In this document: piece by piece, positions 22,701 through 31,706 of the stretch | Position numbering within the stretch: the stretch's first letter is position 1 | Layout of the letters: each line of letters starts with the position of its first letter | DNA from: Ancistrus triradiatus | Taxonomy: Eukaryota; Chordata; Actinopteri; Siluriformes; Loricariidae | Length of the DNA stretch: 64,000 nucleotides | Direction: 5' to 3' | Assembly (NCBI GenBank): GCA_025084515.1 | Contig: JAJAGP010000770.1 | Coordinates: forward strand, 1 to 64,000 | Notes under the pieces: generated by a model | Told to the model about the DNA's origin: nothing | What the model saw: the letters and a program-made list of their open reading frames with translations, nothing else | Databases searched by the model: none | Position numbers and translations under genes: made by a program

Positions 22701-24259
22701 ACAGCCTCTGTACCGGCTCCTCCTGCTGCTCTGCTGTTCATCATTAGTGGCTGTTAGTAGTAGCTGTAATTCTAGTACAGTACTATGATTACTAATCCTG
22801 TTGCTGTGCTGTGTGTAACCCGTCTCTGTGTGTGCTGTTGTGTGGTAGCTGTACAGGTTGTGCTGGACTTTGAGGAACAGTAAGGAGGAGAGAGTCGACA
22901 TCGATAATGATGACAGCATTGTGGGAGACGATCAGAGCTCGATGGATGTGGAAGGTCCGTACACACCCAACACTTAACCTGAACCCTAGTGTATTTTTAC
23001 ATAGCTTCTCCCATTACTCTTACTCGTATTTTCAGAAGCGGGAATTTAAGTTATAAGGATAACAGGACTGAGAAAAGACCCGAGGACGTGACTGAAATGG
23101 GTATTTTAAAGTAAATTATTATGGATTTCTTCTGGAACAAATATTTAGTGATTAGATGGGATATGAAGTGACACAACAATGCAAAGAAAAAAAGATTTAT
23201 GAAGGATTTGAATCATTATATTTAATTGTAAAGTGTAACATTAGAGACCAGGGCAGCTAACAAGTACTATTTTTCATTGTTCTAGGTAGTTTTTATTAAT
23301 GTTTTAAATTATATACTTTACATTTGAAATTGTATCAATGTGCAGGACACCTTACTTAACAATAAAGTGTTTCTTACAGGTAATTATAATAATTATACAT
23401 AATGTCCTGGGGACGGAAATGGCCCCCTTTTGGTGGAATGTTTCATATATTATGATTATATTATTTTATATGGACTGAATATAGTCTACCTGCCAAAAAT
23501 ATCCAGCCACCAGCATCCTCTGAGCACTGCTGAAGGATTAGACGATGACTAACACAAACTGCAACAACAGTGGACAAGGTGGAGCAATAAGGAAGTTGTG
23601 TCTAATGAAGTCCTGACCATTAGAGAACAGAGTAGAGGGGATGAACAAAGTATGTAGAGAAACAGATGGACTACAGTCTGTAATTAAAGAACTACAAAAT
23701 GCTTCTATATGGTAAGTGGAACCGATAAAATGGACAGTGAGTGTAGAAACACGAAGGTGTACCTAATAAAATGATCGGTGAGTGTATATACACACATTAT
23801 ATGAGAATAATGAATGCTTTACAACCAAACGTCTTGTTTGGGGCGTTTAAAGGTGAATTATTTTTCCGATATCCAAACAGAATCCTACATAGCAAGCAGA
23901 ATTGATACCTGCTTCTCTAAAAAAGCTTTTAGGCTACAAGTTTGGGAGTGAGATTAAAATATCATGCATCAAACAAATAATATAAGATCCAATCTAGAGT
24001 GAAGTGAATAGCAGATTTTTAGACTGTTACCTGTAACTTCACAGAGCCAGACTCGGACCCAAGCTGCTGGAGAAAAGCCTACAACTGGTTCTGTGGCTTC
24101 GAGCAGAAAAAAGCCCCTCAGCTTTCTAAAGAGGAGCTGGCCGAGCTGCAGAAGAAGTTGACGGACACGTCCGAGAAGCCGTTCTGGAAGAACGTGGTGA
24201 ACGCCAACGCCATCGTGCTGCTGTGTGTGTGCGTCTTCTTTCACGGCTTCTTCGGCTAA
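7636..24259 (+). CDS. slc5a1: slc5a1 copy A: Na+/glucose cotransporter 1 (SGLT1), 15 coding exons
   Basis: Sodium-coupled glucose/galactose importer of the SLC5 family (LeuT fold), an integral plasma-membrane protein that in vertebrates acts at the intestinal and renal brush border. Exons: 7636-7767, 10712-10783, 15181-15285, 16889-16948, 17848-17952, 18190-18295, 20213-20293, 20468-20679, 20883-21018, 21173-21280, 21358-21508, 21656-21824, 22479-22694, 22849-22954, 24045-24259. All have AG/GT borders and phases join cleanly to 657 aa (human SGLT1 is 664). By alignment to human numbering it keeps Asn77 (N78), His82 (H83), Glu101 (E102), Tyr286/Trp287 (Y290/W291), Lys317 (K321), Asp450 (D454), Gln453 (Q457), and the Na2-site serines 385, 388 and 389. 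Gln453 argues for a transporter rather than the SGLT3-type sensor, which has Glu there. The N-glycosylation sequon Asn246-Ile-Ser matches human N248. Ala replaces human Thr287. The start ATG at 7636 has A at -3. It is the first of a tandem pair. Confidence 0.96.
8440..8820. repeat. Degenerate ~21-bp tandem repeat and an insertion in intron 1 of copy A
   Basis: From 8450 to 8560, short CTTTCCCACACTCTTAT-like units repeat with decay. From 8580 to 8810 a segment containing CGATATAGCGAAAAC resembles a dispersed fish repeat. None of this is found in intron 1 of copy B, so it is a copy-specific insertion or a deletion from copy B. Confidence 0.4.
9394..10250. repeat. Dispersed TCAAGTCAAG repeat in intron 1, with internal ~91-bp tandem
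   Basis: It begins with a TCAAG microsatellite, then TTTATATAGCGCTTTTTACA. From about 9612 to 9850 a 91-bp unit (TAAATCTAAGAGC...AGTGGCC) is repeated nearly three times. Copy B lacks it at the matching position (33237), so it inserted after the duplication. The inverted copy at 26122-26385 shows the same left part. Confidence 0.75.
10712..10783 (+). CDS. slc5a1: slc5a1 copy A exon 2
   Basis: Codes residues 45-68, ending with FFLAGRSMVWWP, the hallmark SLC5 stretch leading into the core helix TM1. Acceptor TCTGCAG, donor GTAAGT, phase 0 on both sides. Confidence 0.95.
10834..11357. repeat. hAT-like non-autonomous element in intron 2 of copy A
   Basis: It begins CAGGGGTGGACAGTAACGAA and ends TACTTTGTCCACCTC, forming short terminal inverted repeats around a body rich in ACTTGAGTA words. 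A shorter version is at 33700-34010 in copy B, so it predates the duplication. The superfamily is assigned from general resemblance only. Confidence 0.55.
11760..12360 (-). pseudogene. 3' end of an L2/CR1-like LINE in intron 2 of copy A
   Basis: On the minus strand a frame reads RLFSASHRSFNIMAPKLRNS followed by LPRLRLLSSF and FKAQPNNYLFSQH, the typical last residues of L2/CR1-type reverse-transcriptase proteins. Everything upstream is missing. The matching piece at 34020-34610 in copy B shows it was there before the duplication. Confidence 0.65.
12690..14860. repeat. Copy-A-specific 2.2-kb block in intron 2 with several MITE-like pieces
   Basis: Copy B jumps directly from the equivalent of 12660 to that of 14852. 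Within the block, two related fragments starting with GCAAAAAGTCTTGGGCCACC (13336) and GCAAAAGTCTTAGGTCACC (14353) belong to one family, and 13690-14190 has ends resembling an inverted pair around ATCCGAT/ATCGGAT. No gene is present. Confidence 0.5.
15181..15285 (+). CDS. slc5a1: slc5a1 copy A exon 3
   Basis: Codes residues 69-103 with the core motif SNIGSGHFVGLAGTGAA. Asn77, His82 and Glu101 align with sugar-contact residues N78, H83 and E102 of human SGLT1, and Ala75/Ile78 with Na2-site residues. All family glycines are intact, unlike in copy B. Confidence 0.96.
15430..15625 (-). repeat. tRNA-derived SINE (minus strand) in intron 3 of copy A
   Basis: Read on the minus strand, the head GTAGCATAACAGTTAAG and GGGTTGAAATTCC resemble Pol III A and B boxes. 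The tail AGCATCTGCTAAATACTGTA matches the 3' end of the L2 LINE at 57345. A truncated copy at 35540-35605 in copy B shows it predates the duplication. Confidence 0.65.
15840..16835. repeat. Two dispersed elements in intron 3 of copy A
   Basis: 15840-16612 is bounded by GACTCGACTC / CTTGTGACTTGCAAC words in inverted arrangement, a pattern of common fish MITEs. 16613-16835 ends with GGTGGCCTAAGACTTTTGCA and is related to the pieces at 13336 and 14353. Neither is in copy B intron 3. Confidence 0.5.
16889..16948 (+). CDS. slc5a1: slc5a1 copy A exon 4
   Basis: Codes residues 104-123, a membrane helix ending LFVPIYIKAG. Acceptor TTTTAG, donor GTATGT, phase 0. Confidence 0.95.
17188..17412 (-). pseudogene. 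hAT-type BED zinc-finger remnant in intron 4 of copy A
   Basis: A minus-strand frame reads CNTCIAKIATQKTFGTTNLL followed by IHLKQHHMAEY. The C-x2-C and H-x4-H pattern is that of a BED finger, the DNA-binding domain of hAT transposases and ZBED proteins. No catalytic part follows. Copy B keeps only part (about 36475-36600). Confidence 0.55.
17848..17952 (+). CDS. slc5a1: slc5a1 copy A exon 5
   Basis: Codes residues 124-158, with the family signature TMPEYLKKRFGGQRI followed by a helix ending FTKIS. Acceptor CTGCAG, donor GTGAGT. Confidence 0.96.
18190..18295 (+). CDS. slc5a1: slc5a1 copy A exon 6
   Basis: Codes residues 159-193 (ADMYSGAIFINQAL...ITALYTVT) plus one base of the next glycine codon. 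It contributes a core helix. Intron 5 in front of it is only 237 bp, against 2.8 kb in copy B. Confidence 0.95.
18690..18965. repeat. Dispersed fish repeat in intron 6 of copy A
   Basis: Contains GGGACATGTCTAGATACTCC and AGCATGTCTTTGGAATGTGT. The matching copy at 40245-40470 is in intron 6 of copy B, so it is older than the duplication. It is non-coding. Confidence 0.5.
19380..19560. repeat. Partial TCAAGTCAAG-family repeat in intron 6 of copy A
   Basis: Shares GGTCCCTTTTTGAGTCTTG and AAGCTGCTTTGAGATG words with the better copies at 26122 and 9394. It is degraded. Confidence 0.5.
20213..20293 (+). CDS. slc5a1: slc5a1 copy A exon 7
   Basis: Codes residues 194-220, with GGLAAVIYTDTLQT. Asp203 in YTDTLQ aligns with the conserved core aspartate of SGLTs. 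Phase 1 on both sides. Confidence 0.95.
20468..20679 (+). CDS. slc5a1: slc5a1 copy A exon 8
   Basis: Codes residues 221-291: the long extracellular loop with N-glycosylation sequon Asn246-Ile-Ser, CYTPRPDAFH and FRDPIKGDLPWPG, then the helix ending AAWYWCTDQ. Tyr286 and Trp287 align with the sugar-pocket pair Y290/W291 of human SGLT1. Ala283 replaces human T287. Confidence 0.96.
20770..20882. repeat. 30-bp minisatellite in intron 8 of copy A
   Basis: About three and a half units built on TTTGGTTCTGGTGCTTTAT end at the AG acceptor of exon 9. Copy B has a longer version. Confidence 0.7.
20883..21018 (+). CDS. slc5a1: slc5a1 copy A exon 9
   Basis: Codes residues 292-336, with VIVQRCLSAKNMSHVKAG and GYLKLLPMF. 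Lys317 aligns with sugar-site K321. A 30-bp minisatellite abuts the acceptor. Confidence 0.95.
21173..21280 (+). CDS. slc5a1: slc5a1 copy A exon 10
   Basis: Codes residues 337-372, the cysteine-rich extracellular loop (ACVVPELCKEFC...EVGCTNIAYPKL). The cysteines align with those of mammalian SGLT1. The following intron is only 77 bp. Confidence 0.95.
21358..21508 (+). CDS. slc5a1: slc5a1 copy A exon 11
   Basis: Codes residues 373-422, with [20 protein letters not shown]. Ser385, Ser388 and Ser389 align with Na2-site serines 389, 392 and 393. It ends in the conserved ASEKELMIAGR, split over the next intron. Confidence 0.96.
21656..21824 (+). CDS. slc5a1: slc5a1 copy A exon 12
   Basis: Codes residues 423-479. 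Asp450 and Gln453 in LFDYTQ align with human D454 and Q457; Gln453 is the residue that is Glu in the non-transporting SGLT3 sensor. Donor GTCAGT. Confidence 0.96.
21873..22420. mobile_element. Non-autonomous Tc1-like element in intron 12 of copy A
   Basis: Inverted ends CCCAAAAGTATGTGGACAC and GTGTCCACATACTTTTGG flank about 550 bp with no transposase; part of a TCAAG-family repeat lies inside. The same element is in copy B at 45878-46570. Confidence 0.6.
22479..22694 (+). CDS. slc5a1: slc5a1 copy A exon 13
   Basis: Codes residues 480-551, two helices with SRMITEFIYGTGSCAKPSDC and CGVHYLYFGMILF between and after. The loop is as in mammalian SGLT1. Confidence 0.95.
22849..22954 (+). CDS. slc5a1: slc5a1 copy A exon 14
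   Basis: Codes residues 552-586: LYRLCWTLRNSKEERVDID, then an acidic stretch of the cytoplasmic/loop segment before the last helix. The donor is GTCCGT, weaker than consensus, and the frame into exon 15 is kept. Confidence 0.92.
23480..23790. repeat. Dispersed repeat in intron 14 of copy A
   Basis: Ends with ACCTAATAAAATGATCGG, a common fish repeat terminus. The copy B version (47850-48330) is longer, so copy A carries an internal deletion. Confidence 0.5.
24045..24259 (+). CDS. slc5a1: slc5a1 copy A exon 15 (last coding exon)
   Basis: Codes residues 587-657, including AYNWFCGFEQKKAPQLSKEE, LTDTSEKPFW and the terminal hydrophobic helix ending FFHGFFG, then TAA at 24257. Confidence 0.95.
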
Positions 24260-24480
24260 AGCGCCAGCCGGAAATCCTCAGTCGGGTCCATCCAGAGAGC
24301 CTGAACAGGCATGCAGTCAGAGAGAGGAGCTCCTTATTTATTTTTTTTAGTCTCAATAGTTATATCAATCCCAAGCTAACTGTTTTACTCTGATAAGGAC
24401 ATAAGTTTACAGTTTAGTAGGCAGAAAGAAGATTTGTCACATATCTGGTCTTGAAATGAATAAAAATCACACGTTCTCTT
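24260..24480 (+). other. slc5a1 copy A 3' UTR with poly(A) signal
   Basis: AATAAA at 24459-24464 lies 200 bp after the stop. The same layout follows copy B (48882-48887). The cleavage site is not determined. Confidence 0.6.
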
Positions 24481-25300
24481 TTTCACAACACTGCTCAGGA
24501 TGATGATGATTCAGGTTGTAGTCTGTACTTTGTGTCACATCTCAGATTAAGTCACAAATAAATAAATTGAGATCTTACAAGAGTACAAAACCCATAAAAC
24601 AGCGTTACCTTGAGATCTTATTGAGAAATTATCGCTAGATAAAAAAGTACTTATGTAGTGATGATGACAATTTGGAGTAAAATAAAAATACAATTACAAT
24701 TTTCCTGGGAAATAGATATAGATATGTGAATCTGTGACTGTTAATAGCTTCCATATACAGTCTGTATACAAATACGGAAAATATTTATATTACAGAAAGG
24801 TTAAAGGACAGAATAGACTGGCAACTGTAGGCAACATGATCAGAACCTTTTATAAACAATATAATGAAAATATAACATCTGCCTACAGCCAAAACTGAAG
24901 CCGAGTCAGATTTATTTCTATAGCGCTCTTTACTATTATGAGGAGTATAATAAAACAGAAATATTGCATAGAATAACATAAAAATAAGCATATCAGCATT
25001 ATTTAGTACCGTACACAGAGTGACTGTAGCATTTTACTTATTTATAATGCAATGTACAAACAGCAGGTCAGCATTTTTATATGTATAACATACATCGATA
25101 TATATAGAGCTCTGGAACAATTGAGAGCCTACTCCAAATTTTTATAAAATCAACATCTCTAATGTACAGCAGCAATTCCCTTCCAGTATCTGATGAAGTC
25201 CGACACAGACGCCTGATTCTACGTAATGAGCTACTGATTAGGGGATCACCTGATCCAGAGCTTATTTATTAAGGAAAAGTACAAGATACACGAAAGTGGT
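24480..25300. other. Intergenic 3' flank of copy A
   Basis: No gene. It aligns closely with the 3' flank of copy B up to about 49660. A fragment of the TCAAG-family repeat (TCAGATTTATTTCTATAGCGC) lies at 24905 and is replaced in copy B by a different part of the family at 49235-49335. Confidence 0.5.
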
Positions 25301-25314
25301 GATGGAAATACAGT

Positions 25315-25955
25315 TCTCAGTTCTCATCATTAATTCGTTCCAGAAGGCTGGTCGAGAACTGATGACGAACCGAGCATTTTTTTTCATAAGGAATAATGTC
25401 AATTGTAAATCTGTTCCAGACCCCCAGAAAATCCCCCCTGTATAAGATGATATCTTATGACATATTATCAGCATTAATGGAGCTGTATTGTACAGGAGCT
25501 CCTGATTTATGATGGGGATATGTTCAACAAATCCATCATGAGTTAAATGGATCATGAACTGATGAGTTTATCGTCTGTACTGTATCACAGAGGAGCCGAT
25601 TCCACATTAACACTTCCATTAACCTTAAGCTTATTTATAATAAAGGGTTGAAAAATCTCATCATTTAGTGAGTCATGGATTGAAAGTAAAAAGTCAAAGC
25701 AAAACCTTTATGGGGGACTTAAGGGGACATTGGACATTGGAAAATAAAGAAAAACACAATAAACAGAGCAGAGATCTGCCCTGAGTGAGAGCTATTATGA
25801 ATCTGAATCACTGTGTAATGAATCATGAATCGAGTTTCGGCTGAAGTTAAAGCAAGCGTGCCGAGTACTGAGCAAACGATGAGAACCGAGACAAATTTTT
25901 TTCTAAATTCAACAAGTTCCGAGGTGGTCGAGAACACGAGGTACCACTGTATTTA
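25315..25955. repeat. MITE with GGTACCACTG terminus (family copy 1 of 4)
   Basis: Begins TTCTCATCATTAATTCGTTC and ends GAGGTACCACTGTA. The family recurs at 44790, 51076 and 56274. It is absent from the matching spot after copy B, so it inserted after the duplication. Confidence 0.6.
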
Positions 25956-26121
25956 CTTCTAAACTTCTAAAAAATGAACATAAATTGTTTTTTTGTATTA
26001 TAAATCGAATTCTGAAAAAGCTGCATTTTCGCTATTATTTTGTCCAGTCATCATTTACAGCGAATCTATGCTGGTGTCTTTGCTGCAAATAAAGATTTTT
26101 ATTTGGAATTTGTCACTAATT

Positions 26122-26385
26122 TTTGACTCCATGACTTTAGTTCGCTCTTAGATTTATCATCTACGCCGCCCAAGGAGGTTGGGTCCCTTTTTGAGTCTTG
26201 GTCCTCCCAAGGTTTCTTCCTAGAACTAGGGAGTTTTTCCTTGCCACTGTCGCCCTAGGCTTGCTCAGTTTGGGATTGGACGTAGTTATTAGGAGATAAT
26301 CTAAACTTGTAAAGTTGCTTTGAGACAATGCTCCATTGTAAAAAGCGCTATATAAATAAATCTGACTTGACTTGACTAATTTATA
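26122..26385. repeat. Inverted TCAAGTCAAG-family insertion with 8-bp target duplication
   Basis: Reverse complement of the repeat at 9394. It is flanked by ACTAATTT on both sides, while copy B has a single ACTAATTT at the empty site near 49830. An 8-bp duplication fits hAT-type insertion. No transposase is inside. Confidence 0.75.
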
Positions 26386-27425
26386 GGATAAAACAAAAAT
26401 GTTTCATTTCAAACTCATACAGTAAAGCACTACAAACAGTAAAACCAGCGAGTCTGTTCATTTTGCATTCTTCCCAGAGCTGTACATATGTACTGTGTGA
26501 CCTCATGCGGTTGCCAGTGGATAGTGGGTTTATGTTTTTTCACTTTTTTGTCAACTTTATAAGGAATCAGTCTTTCACCCTAAAGGGACCCATAATTACG
26601 TTGATATCATTTGCATAGCAGTTCTTATCACTAGTCCTGTTTATAAGTCTGTATAAGAATCATTGCATGTATAGAAACTTTACCACAGAAGCATCTTTTT
26701 TCATTTCTGCTTCTCATAACACTTATCTGCCTTCACACTGCTGTTTAATTGGACTTTTTGGTGATTTTTTTCCCCGCTTTTGATTTGAAGTGAAATCAAG
26801 ATGAGGCAAAAGTGAGCAGTGATGCTGCTTTTTTGAACTTGAAGTTTAAACCTGAATACAGTTACATGACACTTTTTTAGACTCTTTATGTATTTAGATA
26901 TAAGTTACTGCACCTGCAAGATGAAATACATTATGTAATAAAAGGATGCCCTGAAACAACGATATCTGTATCTTCATCATATATACACGGTTCAGATCAT
27001 TTTCCTCGAATCATTCTAACACTAGATGTGTAATGAAAGCAAATGAACACAAACCCCACACTGTAAAGTCCTGTTGAAGGTCTGCTACACCCTGCTGCCC
27101 TGCTCAGGATGAATGGCTGTCTGTGTACTGCTGAGTGTGTGTGTGTGAGAGAGTGTGTGTCACTGAGTGGCTGTGCTTAAATCTCAATGGCTCACAGATG
27201 ACAAGTGGGTGTGTGGCACTGGGAGCAAAGTGTGTGTTTATTCTGAGGCATGGAGTACAGATATAACATGTGTGTTTACATGCTTGTGTGCAACTTCGTC
27301 TTGCAATTGTATGTCACGATAACTTCAAAATAAGTGTATGGTTGAATTTTAAGTATGCAAAATAATCTAAGCAACAATATAAGTCTAAGTTTAAGTCTAA
27401 ATGATATCGCTGCCGCAGTGGAATC
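26386..27425. other. Intergenic 3' flank shared with copy B
   Basis: Aligns with 49830-50960. No gene or element is recognised. A short TG-rich run lies at 27135. Confidence 0.5.
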
Positions 27426-27429
27426 ATTG

Positions 27430-28090
27430 TGTCAGGGTTCACTCTGGGACCGTCTCTGTTTTTTTTCGCCTTTTGCCCTTTTCCCTCGATCCCTTACTCT
27501 CGCTTTTGCTTCTGACTTTCCCCCATCTCACTCTTTCTCTATGCTATTGTTTGTGTTCGTTTTCCGAGTGCGGTGTGTGTTTGTTGTGCCTGCTTCCACA
27601 GAGATCCATTGGCCAGACCATCCACCAAAGGATCCCCTGCTTCTCCTATCACCGCTATCCTCCGTTCATCATCATATCTCATTGTCACTGCTACTGCTAA
27701 TCATCTCTCCATAAGAACACCGGAATCGCCCATTCAAGTTACTGGTACCTCTAATGCTGACGTTAGCTTTTAGCTTAATAGCTCTGACTCCCATGCCTCA
27801 TGTTTATTTTGTATCCTGTTCCTGAAAGTCTGTTTTTGCTTATTTCTAGTACTTGCCACAACCCGCTGTTACCCACTTCCGCTCACCTGATCTCTCCACC
27901 GCTCTCTGGATACCCTACCTGGTCTACTGGAAGCAGTACTTCCCTCGCTCGCCGCACTCCTTCTTTGGGTCTCCTGACTTCCTTTCAGCCGCCAGCTCCC
28001 TGGACTCCCTCAGCCTCTCCATCGCTGTTTTTCTTGACATATCTTTTTGTTTAATAAAACCCTCTGTTTACTTGGTACCTATTTGAGCGT
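27430..28090 (+). mobile_element. Probable 5' LTR of a decayed Ty3/Gypsy element
   Basis: Starts TGTCAGGGTTC, contains an AATAAA at about 28053, and is followed by the gag region. No matching 3' LTR was found after the element, so the boundaries are inferred. Confidence 0.45.
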
Positions 28091-28099
28091 CTGTGAATC

Positions 28100-29150
28100 T
28101 GCATTTTGGGCTCATATATCTTATTCGCATTGGTAGATCCTTAACAGTACGATCTGGTCACTTATGGAACCCGCAGATCCACAGATGGCCGATTCCTTAC
28201 CAGTGGAGATGGTCTTTTAATTGCCAAGAGGCTTGGCTAGGCCAGCATGATAGGCTTCTTAGCTCTTTATTAGAAACTAATAAGCTTCTGGCCAGACAGG
28301 TAACAGATTCGTCCAGAAAGATCGACCGTCTTACTCTGCACTCTTCCCAGGCACCCGACCTCTGCGTCCCAGGTCTGCACACCCTCCCTGGACCGGTACC
28401 CTGGATCTCATCCCTCCAGTCAAGTGACTCCGAACCCTCTGCCCCAGTCCCCAGCCATAGATTCTCTGATCACTCATTCGGAACCCTACCACAATGACCT
28501 CAGCAAGTGCCGGGGCTTCCTCTTTCAGTGTGGTCTGGTTTTCCAGCAACGTCCTCTAGCCATTTCTACTGATGCCAGTAAGGTCATTTACCATCAGGTA
28601 GGCCTTTATGTGGGCCGAGGCCGCCCAGTCCCAAGGAGGTCTTGTATGTTGACATTCTCCTTCAAACAGCACCCGAATCACGGAGGAACGGCTTCTACGG
28701 AGCTAGTCGCCAACGCTGGTTGGAATGACTCCACCCTGAGTGGAGCCCTTCGTAAGGGGCTTTTGGAACACCTGAAGGACAAATTGGCGAATTTGCGGCA
28801 CCATGCTCAACCCCTGGAACACTCCAGACAATTGCAGGGAGGACTCTGCTTTTATTGCAGACAAGCAGGACATGTGATCAACCTCTGCCCCATCCACCCC
28901 AAAAGGAGGAGCTCGTTAGTGAACGTGTGTGTCCTGGCGAGCACTACTACGGATTCCCCACCTGCCAGCCAACCTCGTCTCCTGCTTCCTGCTGTCCTGT
29001 GTCTACTGGAGTCCTCTACTGGTGGTCCTCTCTGGGAACCACCGGGAAACTATCATTTGTTCAGTCATCCATTCTCCTACAATCTCCTTGGTCTTCAGTC
29101 ACCCATGGCTGTCCACGCACAACCCCATTATCGACTGCAGATGGGGTAAG
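28100..29150 (+). pseudogene. Gypsy gag remnant
   Basis: Readable pieces include LGQHDRLLSSLLETNKLLAR and DLSKCRGFLFQCGLVFQQRP, followed by the CCHC zinc knuckle CFYCRQAGHVINLCP, all typical of fish Ty3/Gypsy capsid/nucleocapsid. Frameshifts and stops break it into several frames. It is not functional. Confidence 0.75.
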
Positions 29151-30375
29151 GTGACCAGATGGAGCAACTTCTGCCACGAGTTTTATTTCCAGTCCACTGT
29201 TCCTGCTTCCAAGCCATCCAATTGCACTTCTCGGCCAGAGAATCCCGCGGACCTGTTTGGGGAGCTCTGGGATTACCACAACCTCCTTGAGGTATTCAAC
29301 AAAGACCGAGCCAGGACTCTGCCCCCCCACTGGCCCTACGATTGTGCCATTGACCTGCTCCCAGGTGCTCCCTTTCCCATCAGTCACCTCTGTCCCGACC
29401 TGAAAGAGATCACCGACTGCCTGGCTGCTGGACTCATCCACCTTTCTTCCTCTGCCCTTGGCACAGGATTCTTCTTCGTATCCAAGAAGGATGGGACTCT
29501 CAGATCCTGTAATGACTAATGTGGTCTCAACAGCATCACCACCAGGAACAAGGACCCGCTTCCACTCATCTCCTCAGCCTTTGACCTACTGCAGTAAGCA
29601 ATAATCTTCTTTAAGCTGGATCTCTAAGCTGGACTTTACACTCACCTATCACCCAGGGTTCTGCAACATCAAGCCAGATGCCTTCTCCTACCAGTTCTCC
29701 ACCAAGAGGACTTCCTCCCTTACCAACACTATCCTGCCTCCAGACTTCCTGGTAGCCTGCCTGACCTGGGAGATTCAATGAACGGTAGAAGAAACCCAGG
29801 CTCAGGAACCTGACCCCCAACCATCTCTACGTCCCCAAGTCCGCCAGATCTGTGGTGTTTCAGTGGGCTCACTGCTCCACCCCGGTGCCCGACGCACAGC
29901 CTCCCTTCTCCAGAGGTACTTCTGGTGGTCTTCCCTGGAAAATGACACACGGGAGTACGTTGCAGCCTGCTCCACCTGTGCTCAGAACAAGACCTCTCAG
30001 CGCCCCAGCTGTGCTCCTACTGCCTCTCCCTATCCCTGGCCAACCATGGTCACACATCTCAGTGAATTTCGTCACGGGTCTCCCTGAATCCTGAAACCCT
30101 GAAATGGCAAGACTGTAATCCTGATGGTTATCGACAGGTTCTCCAAAGCAGTCTTCTGCCAACTGCCATCGGAGAACTGGCCCCGAGTATGCCCCTGGTG
30201 AATCTGTATGGCTATCCTCACGTAACATTTCTCTGCGTATGGAGTCCAGGAAGTTGGCGCCCCAGTTTATTGACCCTTTTCCTATCAACAAGTTCACTAA
30301 CCCCACTTCCATCCACCTAAAATTACCCAGACTCATGCGTATCCACCAGACTTTCCACATTTCACAGATAAAACC
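29150..30375 (+). pseudogene. Gypsy pol remnant (RT start, integrase ends)
   Basis: The N-terminal RT part is open at about 29240-29517 (PFPISHLCPDLKEI, GTGFFFVSKKDGTLRSC). The RT core and RNase H are missing. The integrase zinc-binding segment (about 29845-30010, ending ACSTCAQNK) is followed by only traces of the catalytic core and the C-terminal piece near 30240-30375 (RIHQTFHISQIKP). It is a dead copy with large deletions and no 3' LTR. Confidence 0.75.
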
Positions 30376-30399
30376 TCTGATTTGTTTTTAGAAACTGTT

Positions 30400-30550
30400 T
30401 TACTGTTTTACTATTTTTTAAGATTCTACTATTTTACACACTCACCTTTGTTTTTTAATGTAAAATAATTAGACTGCGCTCACCTCCTGTGTTTATGTGT
30501 GTGTGTGTGAATGAACAATGGACATGTCAATACACTGTACCATGAGATAG

Positions 30551-30608
<58 letters not shown>

Positions 30609-30780
30609 ATGTTTATATTACATTGTGGGGCCCAGTTGATCCCATAAGGATAGAAAGACCTGGCATTTTTGACACCTGGACAGTTTGAAGATCATGCAGC
30701 TTCTCATGGACAACCTGACCTTGTGGACCAGCGACCAGTAGGACAGTGAAGGAGGAGACGCCAATAACTGGGGTTGTATT
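30400..30780. repeat. End of duplication unit 1, with (GT)n at 30552-30607
   Basis: Matches 54355-54560 and pieces of the 503-bp repeat after copy B (CCCATAAGGATAGAAA). It marks where unit 1 ends. Confidence 0.55.
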
Positions 30781-30959
30781 GGATATTGGCAGCCAAAGCT
30801 GCAGCATCAGAGGTGAGAAATTATATTATTCAAGCTCTGAATATCGTCCAGTACCAAAACGTCAGTTTCAAATGTCCGTCAAGAAAAATGTGCATTCAAA
30901 TATCGTAAATGCTCTTTCGAAAGTCTAACCAGGTAAAATCTACACCAGGAAAGTTGGTT

Positions 30960-31150
30960 GCGTATTAACTAGGGGTGTAACGATACAGTGATTACTTGAT
31001 ATATCGCTTCATCTATTCTTTAATCAATAATTGATATATCGCTTAATCTGTTTTTTAGCACAGCCCTATTTATAATGCTATCTAATGCAGTTGCATTTTT
31101 TGAACACCAGAAGGCGATATACGTCATACTCCCAGACGGACATCTTCAAT
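30960..31150. repeat. Short MITE-like element (GGGGTGTAACGATAC)
   Basis: The terminal motif AGGGGTGTAACGATACAGTG and TTGATATATCGCTT repeats resemble a common fish non-autonomous transposon. It lies just upstream of copy B, outside the duplicated segment. The other end was not located. Confidence 0.45.
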
Positions 31151-31409
31151 TTTCAGTCCATTTAAAAAAATTTTGTATTTGATTTTAGATAGCAATTAGT
31201 TATTTAAATTTGGTGGAAATGTTTGTTGCAGTAGCATTAGTTAAAACTCCTAATCTCTTTGAAATTCAGCAGACTAAAGATTCTTTTGTTTAAATTTAGA
31301 AACAAGATGTGCTTTGTTTTGCCTTGTTTACACTTCAGAAATAAAAAGGACTGGCTTTTATCAAATATAAAATTGATAATCTTCAAAAAGTCGTTCCTCG
31401 TACCTCACC

Positions 31410-31574
31410 TGCTATCACCCGCGGTATCTTGCTATCTATCAGGTGAAGTTTGTACGCATGCGTTAGCTAAGCCTCGGCCGAGCCAGATATGCGCTGTATT
31501 TGAAGGCACGTGTGTGAGCAGGTGTGTCAGTGTGTGTCAGAGTCCCTACCTGCAGCTCACTCATCTCCACCAAG
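31410..31574 (+). promoter_or_regulatory. Proximal promoter / 5' UTR of slc5a1 copy B
   Basis: Near-identical to 7470-7635, but the match stops about 163 bp before the ATG. Upstream sequence is unrelated, and no HNF1-like site equivalent to that of copy A was seen. The upstream ATG of copy A is GTG here. Confidence 0.5.
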
Positions 31575-31706
31575 ATGACCTGGGAATACTACGGATTCTC
31601 TCTGGTGCGCAACACGGCCAAGAACAACACCGTGGTCATCAACAATGCGGCAGATATTTCTGTTATTGTCATTTACTTTGTGGTGGTCCTGGCTGTGGGG
31701 ATATGG
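31575..31706 (+). CDS. slc5a1: slc5a1 copy B exon 1
   Basis: Residues 1-44, same protein as copy A exon 1, with Asp27 kept. Donor GTAAGC. Confidence 0.94.

Noticed and set aside
22518..22919. 133-codon minus-strand frame
   Set aside because: Antisense shadow of slc5a1 exons 13-14 plus an intron; the copy B counterpart is shorter and differs.
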